Made by a program: the position numbers and the translations under genes. A DNA stretch of 64,000 nt from Rhodopseudomonas sp. (GTDB lineage Bacteria > Pseudomonadota > Alphaproteobacteria > Rhizobiales > Xanthobacteraceae), in contig NZ_JACABA010000004.1 in NCBI RefSeq assembly GCF_013377015.1, positions 62,001-126,000 on the forward strand. Reading direction: 5' to 3'. Shown piece after piece: positions 10,481 through 21,050 of this stretch (the stretch's first letter is position 1; every line of letters starts with the position of its first letter). The notes under the pieces were generated by a model. That model was not told the DNA's origin, made no database searches, and was given only the letters and a program-made list of their open reading frames with translations.

Positions 10481-10808
10481 TTCAGGAACCTCATAAGAGA
10501 ATTACGTTCGTCTCGATCCTCGGGCCGCAGAGGATTGCCGCCGTCGGTGCGTGCGTTGTGACAGGCTTCGCCGTCAGGGACATTGCGCAGGAACAATTTT
10601 CCGTGATCGCTCACCCGGTTTTCGAGGCAAAATCAGGTATCAGAGTAGTATATTGCGGCGTTTGTCGGTGCCCTGATACTTGTGTACGGGAAATTCTGAC
10701 AAGACGCTGTCCGGCGCTTCGGATGCGATCCGGACACGCGCGACCTGACAGCCCGATTTGCGGCGGTGGCCAACAGAGCCGGGCGAAGCCTGCCCGCGAC
10801 GTCGATCG
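10481..10808. other. Upstream region of pucBA, likely promoter; no gene
   Basis: No credible gene. This is where the pucBA promoter should lie (minus strand). It contains a perfect 7-bp inverted repeat TGTCCGG/CCGGACA at 10708-10714 and 10730-10736 and several TGT/ACA half-sites, but none with the exact 12-base spacing of PpsR/CrtJ sites, so I do not assign a regulator. An AT-richer patch (10625-10660) could hold the -10/-35 elements. Confidence 0.4.
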
Positions 10809-12113
10809 TCAGACATGCACCGCGCTGCGCACGCGGCCGGCGTTACCGAACACCCGCAGGTAGCGCTCGATCTCCGCCGCATCGCCGGTCGCTTTTTCCA
10901 GATTGTCGGACAGCTTGACCGCGGGCCGGCCGTCGACCGCCGTCACCTTGCAGACGATCGAGATCGGGTCGAGATTGGTCGAACCGTCCGGGGCGCATCC
11001 GACGAAATCATTGGTCAGGTTGGTGCCCCAGCCGAAGCTGATCCTGACGCGGCCGGCGAAGTGCCGGTAGGTCTCCTCGATCGAGCCGACATCCATCGCG
11101 TCGGAAAACACCAGCAGCTTTTCCCTGGGATCGCGGCCCTTGGACTTCCACCAGGCGATGATCTCCTCGCCGGCCGCGATCGGCGGCGCGCTGTCGGGCC
11201 GAAACCCGGTCCAGTCCGCCACCCATTCCGGGGCATCGCGCAGGAAGGCGCGGGTGCCGAAGGCATCGGGCAGCGCGATCAGCAGATTGCCGCCATAGGT
11301 CTGGCGCCACTGGTCGAGGATCAGATAGGGCGCCCAGCGCAGCTCGTCGTCGTCGGTCGCCAGCGCCGCCGCCACCATCGGCAGTTCATGGGCATTGGTA
11401 CCGATCGCCTCGAGGTCGTTGTCCATCGCCAGCAGCACGTTGGAGGTGCCGGTGAAGGAGCGGCCGAGCCCTTCCTTCACCGCCTCGACGCACCAGCGCT
11501 GCCACAGGAAGCCATGCCGTCGCCGGGTGCCGAAATCGGACAGCCGCAGCCCGTCGAGCCGGCGCAGCCGCTCGACCTTGCTCCACAGCTTCGCCTTGGC
11601 GCGGGCGTAGAGCACGTCGAGCGCGAAGCGGCCCTGACCCTTCATCGCCTGGCGCGAGCGCAGCTCGTTGAGAATGGTCAGCGCCGGGATCTCCCACATC
11701 GTGGTGTGGGTCCATGGCCCGTCGAACCGCAGTTCGTACTGGCCGTCGACCTTGGTCAGTTCGTAATCGGGCAGCCGGAAGGTCGCCAGCCAGGCGATGA
11801 AGTCCGGCGAGAACATCTGGGTCTTGCCGTAGAAGGTGTTACCGGCCAGCCAGATCAGCTCTTTCTTGGCGAACCGCAGGGTGCGGGCATGGTCGAGCTG
11901 CGCGCGCAGCTCGGCCTCGTCGATGATCTCGGCAAGGCGGATGTGGCGGCTGCGATTGATCACCGAAAAGGTCACCCGCTGGTCCGGATAGAATTCCCGG
12001 ATCATCTGCAGCATCAATAGTTTGTAGAAATCGGTGTCGAGCAGGCTGCGGACGATCGGATCGAGCCGCCAGCCGTGATTATAGGTCCTGCTCGCGATGT
12101 CGGTGACTGCCAT
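10809..12113 (-). CDS. pncB: Nicotinate phosphoribosyltransferase
   Basis: 434 residues. Converts nicotinate and PRPP to nicotinate mononucleotide in NAD salvage. The N-terminus [16 protein letters not shown] is the family signature; [11 protein letters not shown] near residue 200 and GTNAHELPM near residue 250 form the phosphoribosyl/nicotinate site, and the C-terminal [11 protein letters not shown] motif binds phosphate. Length agrees with bacterial PncB. It starts at ATG 12113 with no close upstream gene on its strand, so it is probably transcribed alone; pucBA lies downstream on the same strand but 328 bp away. Confidence 0.96.
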   Translation of the reverse strand: MAVTDIASRTYNHGWRLDPIVRSLLDTDFYKLLMLQMIREFYPDQRVTFSVINRSRHIRLAEIIDEAELRAQLDHARTLRFAKKELIWLAGNTFYGKTQMFSPDFIAWLATFRLPDYELTKVDGQYELRFDGPWTHTTMWEIPALTILNELRSRQAMKGQGRFALDVLYARAKAKLWSKVERLRRLDGLRLSDFGTRRRHGFLWQRWCVEAVKEGLGRSFTGTSNVLLAMDNDLEAIGTNAHELPMVAAALATDDDELRWAPYLILDQWRQTYGGNLLIALPDAFGTRAFLRDAPEWVADWTGFRPDSAPPIAAGEEIIAWWKSKGRDPREKLLVFSDAMDVGSIEETYRHFAGRVRISFGWGTNLTNDFVGCAPDGSTNLDPISIVCKVTAVDGRPAVKLSDNLEKATGDAAEIERYLRVFGNAGRVRSAVHV

Positions 12114-12318
12114 GACGGAACTCTATGCTGCCGAGCGCCGTGCAGCTAGGGGGGGCGGACGGGAATCGCGCGCGGGGGGGCATGCGTGCCCACTCGTCCC
12201 GAGCAGCCAAGCTGTTGCGCGGCGTTTGCAAGCCGCATCCTGCGGAGCGGCCGGGCCGACCGGCGCAAAGATACCCGAACGTCGCCGCGCACACCACGCC
12301 GCCGGCAGTCCGGCCCTG

Positions 12319-12507
12319 CTACGTCACGATATCGACCTGTGGCGGTGGGGCGGTCTGCTCGGTCGCGGAATGCTGGGCGTCAGCCAGCGCGACTTCATCG
12401 GCCTTGATGATCGCGGGCTCCGCCTTTGCGGTCTGATGCGCCACCAGCCGGACTTCCGCCTGGGCCACGAAGATCTGCGCCGGGAATGCGATGCCAATGG
12501 TCGTCAT
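12319..12507 (-). CDS. Small hypothetical protein
   Basis: 62 residues, alanine- and glutamine-rich, without signal peptide, cysteines or known motif. It is proposed as a gene because the codons have the strong G/C third-position bias of neighbouring genes and the opposite strand gives no better frame. The ribosome binding site is weak (GGGTTG). Upstream sequence is AT-richer, as expected for a promoter. Function unknown, and a chance open frame cannot be excluded. Confidence 0.45.
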   Translation of the reverse strand: MTTIGIAFPAQIFVAQAEVRLVAHQTAKAEPAIIKADEVALADAQHSATEQTAPPPQVDIVT

Positions 12508-12809
12508 GCTAACAACCCATCGATGTCATTCCGATGGAAGTAATTCCATTCTGACTCAAGGTTGCGCCTTTCCGTTCACGTCTTGCTAACAAGTGAGGTT
12601 AATGCGCAGATTGAGTCGTGTATTAACGCTTAGCGTATTACTACGTAGGAGCGATGGCTGTGAGTAGCTGTCAAGACTCGCTCAGCTATGAAGTGTTGGC
12701 CTCATTGCCTGATTTTCGACGCTGCGTGAAATCCGGATGTTGGTAGCGATATGCGGGGAGCGGAGGGTGCGAGAGCCCATAGATCGCGGCGCTCGTCGGA
12801 GCGTGTTGG
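12508..12809. other. Intergenic region without a recognised element
   Basis: About 300 bp of lower GC content than its surroundings, with frequent stops in all frames. It contains a short hairpin (ATGGAA/TTCCAT around 12533-12549) and an 11-bp palindrome ACGCTTAGCGT at 12626-12636. It presumably carries the promoter of the small gene to its left. Nothing else is supported. Confidence 0.4.
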
Positions 12810-13097
12810 CTATTCCGGCATTGAGGCGGGATGGCGCGCGCTGTGGCGCACGCCATGAATGACGATTTCGGCCTCAGTCGCGCGATAGAAGATCAGATAG
12901 GGGTAGGGATAGGCGACCACGCGTCGCAGCCGGCCCTTGTTCGTCAGCCGACCGGCCTGAGGATATTCCAGCAGCAGATCAATCACGGTGAACAGTCGTT
13001 GTTTGACGTGCCGGGCGCCCTGCGGCGAATGTCGGTCGATCGAGGTCAGGACCTCGTCCAGTTCGGTGGCGGCGCGGATGGTGAAGCGTAGCTTCAC
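12810..13097 (-). CDS. RelE/ParE-type toxin
   Basis: 95 residues with the ParE/RelE toxin fold signature: an N-terminal beta strand MKLRFTIRAATELDEVLTSI, the helical hairpin KQRLFTVIDLLLEYPQAGR, and the C-terminal strands VVAYPYPYLIFYRATEAEIVIHGVRHSAR, which end in the conserved VRHSAR motif typical of ParE-like toxins. ParE members poison gyrase, RelE members cleave mRNA; which applies here is not decided by sequence, but the RH-ending resembles ParE. Its ATGA start overlaps the antitoxin stop, the usual antitoxin-first order. Confidence 0.9.
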   Translation of the reverse strand: MKLRFTIRAATELDEVLTSIDRHSPQGARHVKQRLFTVIDLLLEYPQAGRLTNKGRLRRVVAYPYPYLIFYRATEAEIVIHGVRHSARHPASMPE

Positions 13098-13321
13098 AGC
13101 CCATGCTTCGCCCAGATCGCGCGCACCTGCTCGTTGGTGGCGAATTCATCCCGCTCGGCCTGGGCAAGCGACTCGTCGAACGAGGCGGCTTCCTCGGCGG
13201 TTAGTTCGATCGCCGGTTGATCGACCCCGGCAAATTGCAGCAACAGCCGTGCCAGCGCATCCTGCTGCTCGGCTGGCAGGTCGCGCACGGATTCAAAGGC
13301 TTGTTCGAGTAGAGTGGTCAT
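13094..13321 (-). CDS. Antitoxin partner of the RelE/ParE-type toxin
   Basis: 75 residues, acidic, beginning with a helical segment LLEQAFESVRDLPAEQQDALARLLL that resembles addiction-module antitoxins of the type found with RelE/ParE toxins. The C-terminal part (FDESLAQAERDEFATNEQVRAIW) is the probable toxin-wrapping helix. It has no obvious ribbon-helix-helix DNA-binding arm, so self-regulation may rely on the complex. Four-base overlap (ATGA) with the toxin gene. Assignment rests on the context and size more than on family motifs. Confidence 0.8.
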   Translation of the reverse strand: MTTLLEQAFESVRDLPAEQQDALARLLLQFAGVDQPAIELTAEEAASFDESLAQAERDEFATNEQVRAIWAKHGL

Positions 13322-13883
13322 GCCGAAAAGATAGCAGCGTCGGGGCGGTTCGTGCCACCCATCATATTTGTTCTCGCGTTCGCAAAAATCCGGATTGACT
13401 TCCGCTCCCAGACTGGATTATATTCCTAATTACCTCATCCCACTGAGGGGCGTTTCCTGGGACGCTTGGAGGTGCGGGGTGGGAGGTGGCGCCTGCGGCG
13501 CGGGGAGGACGTCTCCCGGCGCACTCGGGGGCTCCGGATTGCCGTCCGCCGCTACTATGAGCGGCTGCCGCTGTGTGCCGGCTGGACGTGGCGCAAACGA
13601 ACGCGGAGAAATCCCGCGGATCGGGCGCCCGGAAGAACGGCCCGGAGACCGAAAAAAGCCACGGTGGAGCGTCGAAAGGCGTTTCCGCGGCCTCTGCGTT
13701 CCGGCGATCCGGCGCGCACGCTGCGGCCACTCAACAAGGCGCGCCTTTCGGCGCTCCGCCTCCCTCATTGGTGGGAGGCCCATGAGCCGTCCCGCTCACG
13801 CGAGCATTCGCGGGCACCGTTGTCGCGCGCCTGGACTCTGCGCGCTGGCGGATCGCCGCCATCACCTACAGGAGATCACCGCC
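13322..13883. other. 562-bp GC-rich intergenic stretch, probable dispersed repeat remnant
   Basis: Overlapping frames exist on both strands but none has a credible start, ribosome binding site or protein-like composition; all give arginine/alanine-rich translations. The segment around 13440-13790 resembles, from memory, a non-coding sequence recurring between genes in Bradyrhizobium-group genomes. I cannot confirm this without a search. The last ~90 bp serve as leader for the gene at 13884. Confidence 0.4.
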
Positions 13884-14204
13884 ATGGCAGATGTCGCGCA
13901 ATGGGACGAGGCGTTTCTCACGCAGCGCGAAGACGACGAACGATCGCAGGCGCTGGCGCAATGCTCCGACGCCGACTGGGAGGCGGCGGTTGACGAGGTG
14001 ATGCGCCAGACCGCCGACGTGGCGCGCGGCTTTGCAAATTGTCCCGCCGCGAAATGCCGTCGCGCCAGACGCTGCGCGGGCGACGCCGAAGCCTGCCTCG
14101 CGCAGTTGCAACTGTCGCTGTCGCCGCAGGTCGCGCAGCAACTGATCGAGGAGGTCTATGCCGAACTGCAGCAAAATCGCCGCGCGGCGGCGGAGGAGGG
14201 ATGA
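13884..14204 (+). CDS. Hypothetical protein with a central cysteine cluster
   Basis: 106 residues. The ATG at 13884 follows AGGAG with good spacing. Acidic helical N-terminus (DEAFLTQREDDERSQAL), then a basic, cysteine-bearing linker NCPAAKCRRARRCAG, then a helical C-terminus rich in Leu and Gln. Four cysteines in 23 residues (including the one in AEACLAQ) suggest a possible metal site. No signal peptide or membrane segment. No family recognised; the frame has the codon bias of real genes. Confidence 0.7.
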   Translation: MADVAQWDEAFLTQREDDERSQALAQCSDADWEAAVDEVMRQTADVARGFANCPAAKCRRARRCAGDAEACLAQLQLSLSPQVAQQLIEEVYAELQQNRRAAAEEG

Positions 14205-14294
14205 TTGCCGATTCCGCTTCCATCATCCGGGATGCATCGCTGCCGCATGGTTCGAGACGCGCGCAACTGCGCCCCGCATCATCCCGGGCAGAGC

Positions 14295-15236
14295 TTACCC
14301 CAGCGTGATTTTGTCGATCTCCGCCAGCTCCTCGGCGCTCAGCGTCCAGCCGATCGCGGCGACGTTCTGCTCGACCTGCTCGACGCGGGTGGCGCCGGCG
14401 ATCACGCTGGAGACCTGCGGCCGCGACGCCAGCCAGGAGAACGACAATTCCAGCATCGAGTGACCGCGCGCGACGCAGAATGCGGTGAGCCGCTCGACGA
14501 TGTCCTCGTTGCGCGGGGTCTGGTAGCGGTCGCGCAGCGCCGGCGCCTTAGCGAAGCGGGTGTCGGCGGGCGCCGCGGCGCCGCGCTGGTACTTGCCGGT
14601 GAGCAAGCCGCTGGCCAAGGGAAAGAACGGCAACAGGCCGAGATTGTATTGTTGCGCGGCCGGCAGCAGCTCCTTCTCGATGTCGCGCACTACCAGGCTG
14701 TATTCGTCCTGGCACGATACGAAGCGATTGGCGCCGAGTTCGCGCGCCGTGAATTCGGCCTCGGCGATCCGCCACGCCGGGAAATTCGAGTTGCCGATGT
14801 AGCGCACCTTGCCTTGGCGGATCAGATCGTCGAGCGCGCGCAGCGTCTCGTCGATCGGCGTCAAGGGATCGTAGTCGTGCTGCTGATACAGATCGATCCA
14901 GTCGGTCTTCAGTCGGGTCAGGCTGGCCTCGACCGCCGCCATGATGTAGCGCCGCGACGCGCCCTGCTTGGTGCCGTCGGTTGCCATCGGCTTGGAGAAT
15001 TTGGTCGCCAGCACGATGTCCTTGCGCCGCGTGCCCAGCACGGTGCCGAGCACGGTCTCGGAGCCGCCCATCCCGGCATAGATGTCGGCGGTGTCGAACA
15101 GCGTGACGCCGAGATCGATCGCCTTGTGGATCACCTTGCGCGAGGTTTCGAGATCGGTGCGCTGGCCGAAATTATTGCAGCCGATGCCGACCGCGGAGAC
15201 GCGCAGGCCGGAGCCGCCGAGATTGCGAATTTGCAT
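14295..15236 (-). CDS. Aldo/keto reductase
   Basis: 313 residues, (beta/alpha)8 NADPH-dependent oxidoreductase. The start RNLGGSGLRVSAVGIGCNNFG is typical of the AKR family close to YghZ/Tas-like enzymes; the catalytic tetrad is visible as Asp and Tyr in FDTADIYAG, Lys in VLATKFS and His in LYQQHDYD. The C-terminal IAGATRVEQVEQNV binds the cofactor 2'-phosphate. Substrate unknown. It is preceded by the acyltransferase gene on the same strand, 102 bp away. Confidence 0.93.
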   Translation of the reverse strand: MQIRNLGGSGLRVSAVGIGCNNFGQRTDLETSRKVIHKAIDLGVTLFDTADIYAGMGGSETVLGTVLGTRRKDIVLATKFSKPMATDGTKQGASRRYIMAAVEASLTRLKTDWIDLYQQHDYDPLTPIDETLRALDDLIRQGKVRYIGNSNFPAWRIAEAEFTARELGANRFVSCQDEYSLVVRDIEKELLPAAQQYNLGLLPFFPLASGLLTGKYQRGAAAPADTRFAKAPALRDRYQTPRNEDIVERLTAFCVARGHSMLELSFSWLASRPQVSSVIAGATRVEQVEQNVAAIGWTLSAEELAEIDKITLG

Positions 15237-15338
15237 GAACCATCCAGTGTGACGTGCGCAGCGATCTGCGGGACAACGCCATTGTGGCGTGCGCTCCGCG
15301 ATGCCGCAAGGCGGCCGGCGTTATGCCGGCAGCGCGCG

Positions 15339-16175
15339 TTAGGCCGGTTCCGGCAGCGGTTGCGCCGAGGGTTGGTCGATCGGTCCAGGGACGGCCGCGC
15401 CACGCCGCGCCGCCGCGGTCATCTTTCGCACCGCGGTTTCCGCGTCGCGGGCAATCTGCTTGCGATCGGCGCTCATCTCGGTAGCGACCGCGTCGCCCCA
15501 GCTGATGGTGACGTCGATCGCGCCGGCCGACAGGATGCCGAGCAGATGCGGCATCAGGTCGGCGTCGCCATACCACGCCACGCGCTCGCGAAATTCGCGC
15601 CCGATCGGCAGCCCGCGATAGCCCGTATAGGCCACCGACATCGGCTGCACCGCGATCGCGGTGTGTTGGGTCGAGGCGCCGAGTGCGTGATGCACCGCGC
15701 CGATCAGCGCCGAGCGGAACGGCAGCACGCGGGTGCCGTCGCTGGAAGTGCCTTCGGCAAACAGCACCACGGCATCGCCGTCGAGCAGCCGGTCGCCGAT
15801 TTCCTTGGTCGCGGCGCCGGTGCGGTGCCGCGCCTGGCGGTCGATGAAGATGGTGCGCTGCAGTTTGGAGAGCCAGCCGAACACCGGCCAGCGCGCGACC
15901 TCGCTCTTGGCGATGAACACCACCGGCGTCAGCGCCGAGATCACGCAGATGTCGAGCCAGGAGACGTGATTGGACAGGATCAGCACCGGGCCGTTGCCGC
16001 GGCGTTCGCCGACCTGGCGGATCCGGACGCCGATCAGCAGGCACAGCGCGCGGTGATACAGATGCGGGATGGTCCGCTGCAGGCGCAGGTCGAACGCCAT
16101 GCAGATCAGTTGAAGCGGCAGCAGCACCAGCGTGAGGATCAGCAGCGCGGCGATGAGGAGGGTGAGACGGATCAT
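15339..16175 (-). CDS. PlsC-family 1-acyl-glycerol-3-phosphate (or lyso-ornithine lipid) acyltransferase
   Basis: 278 residues. An N-terminal hydrophobic segment (LTLLIAALLILTLVLLPLQLI) anchors it in the inner membrane. The acyltransferase HX4D motif is NHVSWLD near residue 70; the substrate-binding block FAEGTSSDGTRVLPF follows near residue 140. In Rhizobiales close relatives act either on lysophosphatidic acid or on lyso-ornithine lipid (OlsA); sequence alone does not decide, so no gene symbol is given. The alanine/proline-rich tail is not conserved in the family. Upstream of the AKR gene on the same strand. Confidence 0.92.
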   Translation of the reverse strand: MIRLTLLIAALLILTLVLLPLQLICMAFDLRLQRTIPHLYHRALCLLIGVRIRQVGERRGNGPVLILSNHVSWLDICVISALTPVVFIAKSEVARWPVFGWLSKLQRTIFIDRQARHRTGAATKEIGDRLLDGDAVVLFAEGTSSDGTRVLPFRSALIGAVHHALGASTQHTAIAVQPMSVAYTGYRGLPIGREFRERVAWYGDADLMPHLLGILSAGAIDVTISWGDAVATEMSADRKQIARDAETAVRKMTAAARRGAAVPGPIDQPSAQPLPEPA

Positions 16176-16430
16176 GGTGGACCCCTCGCTGTCGCGCGTG
16201 CGGCCGGCGCGATCGGGTTGGCGCGTAAAAAAGTGCGGCCCCGGTCAGACGCGGCGACTGACGGGGACCGCTTTTGGAGCGGCTGATCGGCGACGGGGGG
16301 CCTCGATCAATCGCAGGCGAAACCTAGCGGTACATTGTTACACAGCCATGACGTATTAAAGAATCATCAACCGTTACGCGGGAACTGCGCTGCGTCGCCG
16401 CGCGTTAGCTCGTCGTTTGAAAGGACCCTG

Positions 16431-16787
16431 ATGCCGCTCGTTTTCTCGCCCTATCTGCTGCCGATCGTGCTGCTGTTCGGCTCCAACGTGTTCATGACCT
16501 TCGCTTGGTACGGCCATCTGAAATACAAGAGCGTCGCGCTGCCGCTGGTGATCATGGCGAGCTGGGGCATCGCGCTGTTCGAATACTGGCTGGCGGTGCC
16601 GGCCAATCGCTGGGGCAGCGAAGTGTATTCGGCGGCGCAGCTGAAAACCATTCAGGAGGTGATCACGCTGATCGTGTTTGCCGCCTTCTCGGTGCTGTAT
16701 CTGAAGGAGCCGCTGGGCTGGAATCACGCGGTCGGCTTCGCCTTCGTGGCGGCGGGAGCGTTCTTCATTTTTCACAAATGGACCTGA
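16431..16787 (+). CDS. DUF486-family small membrane protein
   Basis: 118 residues with four hydrophobic segments, the typical length and topology of DUF486 proteins, which resemble half-size drug/metabolite transporters. Recognisable are the N-terminal LLFGSNVFMTFAWYGHLK and the C-terminal VLYLKEPLGWNHAVGF. The start ATG 16431 follows GAAAGGA; a longer frame from 16335 lacks a site. Substrate unknown; homodimerisation would be needed for a transporter of this size. Confidence 0.9.
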   Translation: MPLVFSPYLLPIVLLFGSNVFMTFAWYGHLKYKSVALPLVIMASWGIALFEYWLAVPANRWGSEVYSAAQLKTIQEVITLIVFAAFSVLYLKEPLGWNHAVGFAFVAAGAFFIFHKWT

Positions 16788-16840
16788 GGCGATGGCGCGA
16801 TGGGTGGGCCAGGAAGGTTGATACACGACCTAACGTCATC

Positions 16841-16928
16841 TCCCGCGAAAGCGGGGGACCCAGTAATCCGCATCGCTTCGATCCCATTGCCAATGCGCTG
16901 GAATACTGGGCCACCCGCTTTCGCGGGT
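16841..16928. repeat. Intergenic palindromic repeat
   Basis: Inverted arms at 16842-16865 and 16904-16928: CCCGCGAAAGCGGG...CCCAGTA pairs with TACTGGG...CCCGCTTTCGCGGG. Each arm also folds on itself. It begins with GTCATCTCCCGCG, a form seen in many alphaproteobacterial intergenic repeats. It lies between convergent genes and may also stop transcription. Confidence 0.85.
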
Positions 16929-16964
16929 GGCGACAGCAACGCATGTTGCTTAAGCAACAGCTCG

Positions 16965-18197
16965 CTACTTCGCCGGCGTCACCCTCAGTATCCGGCCCGC
17001 GGTGTTGTCGGTGAGCAGCCACAGCGCGCCGTCGGGACCCTGGCGGACGTCGCGGATCCGCTCATGCAAAGCCTGCAGCAGCCGCTCCTCGCCGGTCACC
17101 TTGTCGCCGTCGAGCGACAGCCGCACCAGCATCTGGCCCGCCAGCGCGCCGGCGAACAGGCTGCCGTCCCAATTCGGAAACAGCTTTGCGGTGTAGAATG
17201 CCATGCCGGAGGGCGCGATCGACGGCACCCAATATTTGATCGGCTGCTCCATGCCGGGCTTCGACGTCGCCTCGTGGATCTTGGCGCCGTTGTAGTCGAT
17301 GCCAAAGCCGATCACCGGCCAGCCGTAGTTACTGGCCTTGGCGATGATGTTGATCTCATCGCCGCCGCGCGGGCCGTGCTCGATCTCCCACAATTCACCC
17401 GACCTCGGATTGAAGGCCAGCCCCTGTGGGTTGCGATGACCAAAACTCCAGATTTCGGGCTTGGCGTCGTTGCGGCCGACAAACGGATTGTCGCTCGGTA
17501 CGCTGCCGTCGGGCGCGATCCGGATCAGCTTGCCGAGATGATTGGCGAGATTCTGCGCCTCGTCGCGATGGATGAAATGTTCGCCGAGCGTGACGAACAG
17601 GTTGCCGTCGCGGGCTTGCGCGATCCGGCAACCAAAGTGATTGCCGCTCGACAGCGGTCCGTCCTGGCGGAAGATCACCGCGACTTCGTCGAGCCGCGGC
17701 GCGTCGCCGTCGATGAATTTCGCGCGAGCCACCGCGGTGCGGCCGCCATTGCCGACGCGTTCGGCGAAGCAGAAATAGATCGTGTTGTTCTGCGCGAAGG
17801 ATGTGTCGGTGACGACGTCGAGCAGTCCGCCCTGGCCGACGGCCCAGACCTCCGGCACGCCTTGCAGCGGTTTCGACAACAGACCTTGCGCCGACACCAC
17901 GCGCATCCGGCCGGGACGCTCGGTCACCAGCACGCGGTCGCCTGGCAGAAACGCCAGCGCCCATGGATGCACCAGGCCGCTGGCGAAGATCTGCACGTTG
18001 AGCGGGCCGGCGGCCGAGGCGTTCTCGTCGCTGCTGGCGTTGGCGATCAGCAGCGAGGCAATCAGGATGATCGCCACGGTCAACGTTCCGGCGACCCAGA
18101 CCAAAGGTGCTTTCAACGCAACGTCTCCCTTGAAAGGCGAGGTTTGCTTGCGGGCCAGGCCGCGCCGCCATCGGAACATCGGGTTCGATAGACGCAA
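16965..18197 (-). CDS. PQQ-type soluble aldose sugar dehydrogenase (glucose/sorbosone dehydrogenase family)
   Basis: 410 residues. Six-bladed propeller of the GSDH family (E. coli YliI/Asd), which oxidises aldoses with PQQ in the periplasm. Family landmarks: [23 protein letters not shown] near residue 75, GGLLDVV, the HFGCR region with the catalytic His, [23 protein letters not shown], and [13 protein letters not shown] hydrophobic segment at about residues 30-52 is an N-terminal signal anchor; the ~28 residues before it are basic and the true start may be internal. Length from the anchor fits the family. Not adjacent to PQQ synthesis genes. Confidence 0.93.
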   Translation of the reverse strand: MRLSNPMFRWRRGLARKQTSPFKGDVALKAPLVWVAGTLTVAIILIASLLIANASSDENASAAGPLNVQIFASGLVHPWALAFLPGDRVLVTERPGRMRVVSAQGLLSKPLQGVPEVWAVGQGGLLDVVTDTSFAQNNTIYFCFAERVGNGGRTAVARAKFIDGDAPRLDEVAVIFRQDGPLSSGNHFGCRIAQARDGNLFVTLGEHFIHRDEAQNLANHLGKLIRIAPDGSVPSDNPFVGRNDAKPEIWSFGHRNPQGLAFNPRSGELWEIEHGPRGGDEINIIAKASNYGWPVIGFGIDYNGAKIHEATSKPGMEQPIKYWVPSIAPSGMAFYTAKLFPNWDGSLFAGALAGQMLVRLSLDGDKVTGEERLLQALHERIRDVRQGPDGALWLLTDNTAGRILRVTPAK

Positions 18198-18207
18198 AGC
18201 GCGTGGA

Positions 18208-18387
18208 TCAGCCTTGAAACGGCATCGCCATGCTGATCCGGGTCGACAGCACGGTGAGTGCGAGGATCAGGCACAGCGACACCGAGCCGAGCGCGAGCGA
18301 CACTACGACGGCGTGGGTCAATTTCGTTGAGGCGGAAAGCGCGAAGCGCTGGACGAAACCAGTCTCCGCGTCAGACGACCGTATCAT
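18208..18387 (-). CDS. Small single-pass membrane protein
   Basis: 59 residues with one strongly hydrophobic segment ([24 protein letters not shown]). Start ATG 18387 is preceded by AAGGA at eight bases; a longer frame up to 18477 lacks a site. It lies directly before the sugar dehydrogenase gene on the same strand, ten bases apart, and may be co-transcribed with it. No family recognised. Confidence 0.65.
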   Translation of the reverse strand: MIRSSDAETGFVQRFALSASTKLTHAVVVSLALGSVSLCLILALTVLSTRISMAMPFQG

Positions 18388-18531
18388 GGCCGGAATTCCT
18401 TCATCGCGCGGGCGAATCACCGCGCAACGCCAATTTCCCAGCCATCGCAGGCGGTATTTGGGCGGCAATCGGCGCAAAAGTGTCGGAATGACGGCAAGAT
18501 GCCCGGTTATGCCCGCAATTTGCAGGTTTGC

Positions 18532-19185
18532 TCAGGCCTCGGCGGCAAAACCGAGGTGATCGCTTGGCGCGGCGTCCGGGGTCCAATCCATGGTGACGAA
18601 GCCCGGTGTCTGCTCGACGCGGCGTAGCCACGCATTGATCGACGGGAACGCGGCAAGGTCGAAATCGCATTGCTCGGCAACATGGGTGTAGCCGTACAGC
18701 GCGATGTCGGCGATCGTGAGTTGCTTGGCGGCGAAATAATCGTTGGTCTTGAGATGATTTTCCATCACCTGCAGCGCCGCGTAACCGCGCTCCATCCAGT
18801 CTTCCAGCGCGTGGGTCTGCAGATCGCGGCCGCCCTTGACCAGGCACAGCCAGAAATACGCCGCGCCGATATTCGGTTCCAGCGCGTGCTGTTCGAAGAA
18901 CATCCACTGCAGCGCCTCGGCGCGATCCATCCGCGTGTCCGGCGCCAGCGAGGTGCCGACGGCGAGATACCACAGGATAGCATTGGATTCGGCGAGGTAG
19001 CGGCCTTGAGCGACTTCCAGCAGCGGCACTTGGCCGCTGGGATTCTTGGCGAGAAATTCCGGCGTCCGGCTTTCGCCGCGCAGAATATCGACCTCGACCG
19101 CGCGATAGGGCGCCTCGAGAAACGCCAGCGCAAGGCGAACCTTGTAGCTGTTTCCCGATCGCTGCATCGAATAGAGTTTGTACAT
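18532..19185 (-). CDS. Glutathione S-transferase
   Basis: 217 residues. N-terminal thioredoxin-like domain starts MYKLYSMQRSGNSYKVRLAL with a serine at the catalytic position typical of beta/theta-like bacterial GSTs; NPSGQVPLLEV contains the cis-proline and AESNAILWYLA the glutathione-binding loop. The C-terminal domain carries LTIADIALYGYTHVAE, the N-capping box. The start is placed at MYKLYS rather than 16 codons upstream because family members begin here. Substrate unknown; one of four GSTs in the window. Confidence 0.92.
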   Translation of the reverse strand: MYKLYSMQRSGNSYKVRLALAFLEAPYRAVEVDILRGESRTPEFLAKNPSGQVPLLEVAQGRYLAESNAILWYLAVGTSLAPDTRMDRAEALQWMFFEQHALEPNIGAAYFWLCLVKGGRDLQTHALEDWMERGYAALQVMENHLKTNDYFAAKQLTIADIALYGYTHVAEQCDFDLAAFPSINAWLRRVEQTPGFVTMDWTPDAAPSDHLGFAAEA

Positions 19186-20907
<1,722 letters not shown>

Positions 20908-20959
20908 CGTCACATTACCATTTCGCAAGGTTGGCCGGCTTTCGCCGGCCGATCACGGC

Positions 20960-20990
20960 AACGCCTTGTTTTGGACAAGGCGTTTTTCTT
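20960..20990 (+). terminator. Rho-independent terminator after the aspartate aminotransferase
   Basis: Stem AACGCCTTG/CAAGGCGTT (20960-20968 and 20976-20984) with a TTTTGGA loop followed by TTTTTCTT. About 50 bp after the stop codon. Confidence 0.92.
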
Positions 20991-21050
20991 CTGTCGCCTC
21001 CGCAATCCAAATCCAGGATTCAAAATCCAAGAAAAGCGGAGTTCAACTTC

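Noticed and set aside
10557-10720. PpsR/CrtJ-type sites (TGT-N12-ACA) upstream of pucBA
   Set aside because: Several TGT and ACA half-sites exist but none at exactly 12 bases spacing, so no regulator was assigned.
13362-13783. Frames on both strands in the 13.3-13.9 kb gap
   Set aside because: None has a plausible start or protein-like composition; treated as non-coding.
14205-16286. A 693-residue plus-strand frame opposite the aldo/keto reductase and acyltransferase genes
   Set aside because: Same reason: both opposite-strand genes have complete catalytic motifs, and this frame has none.
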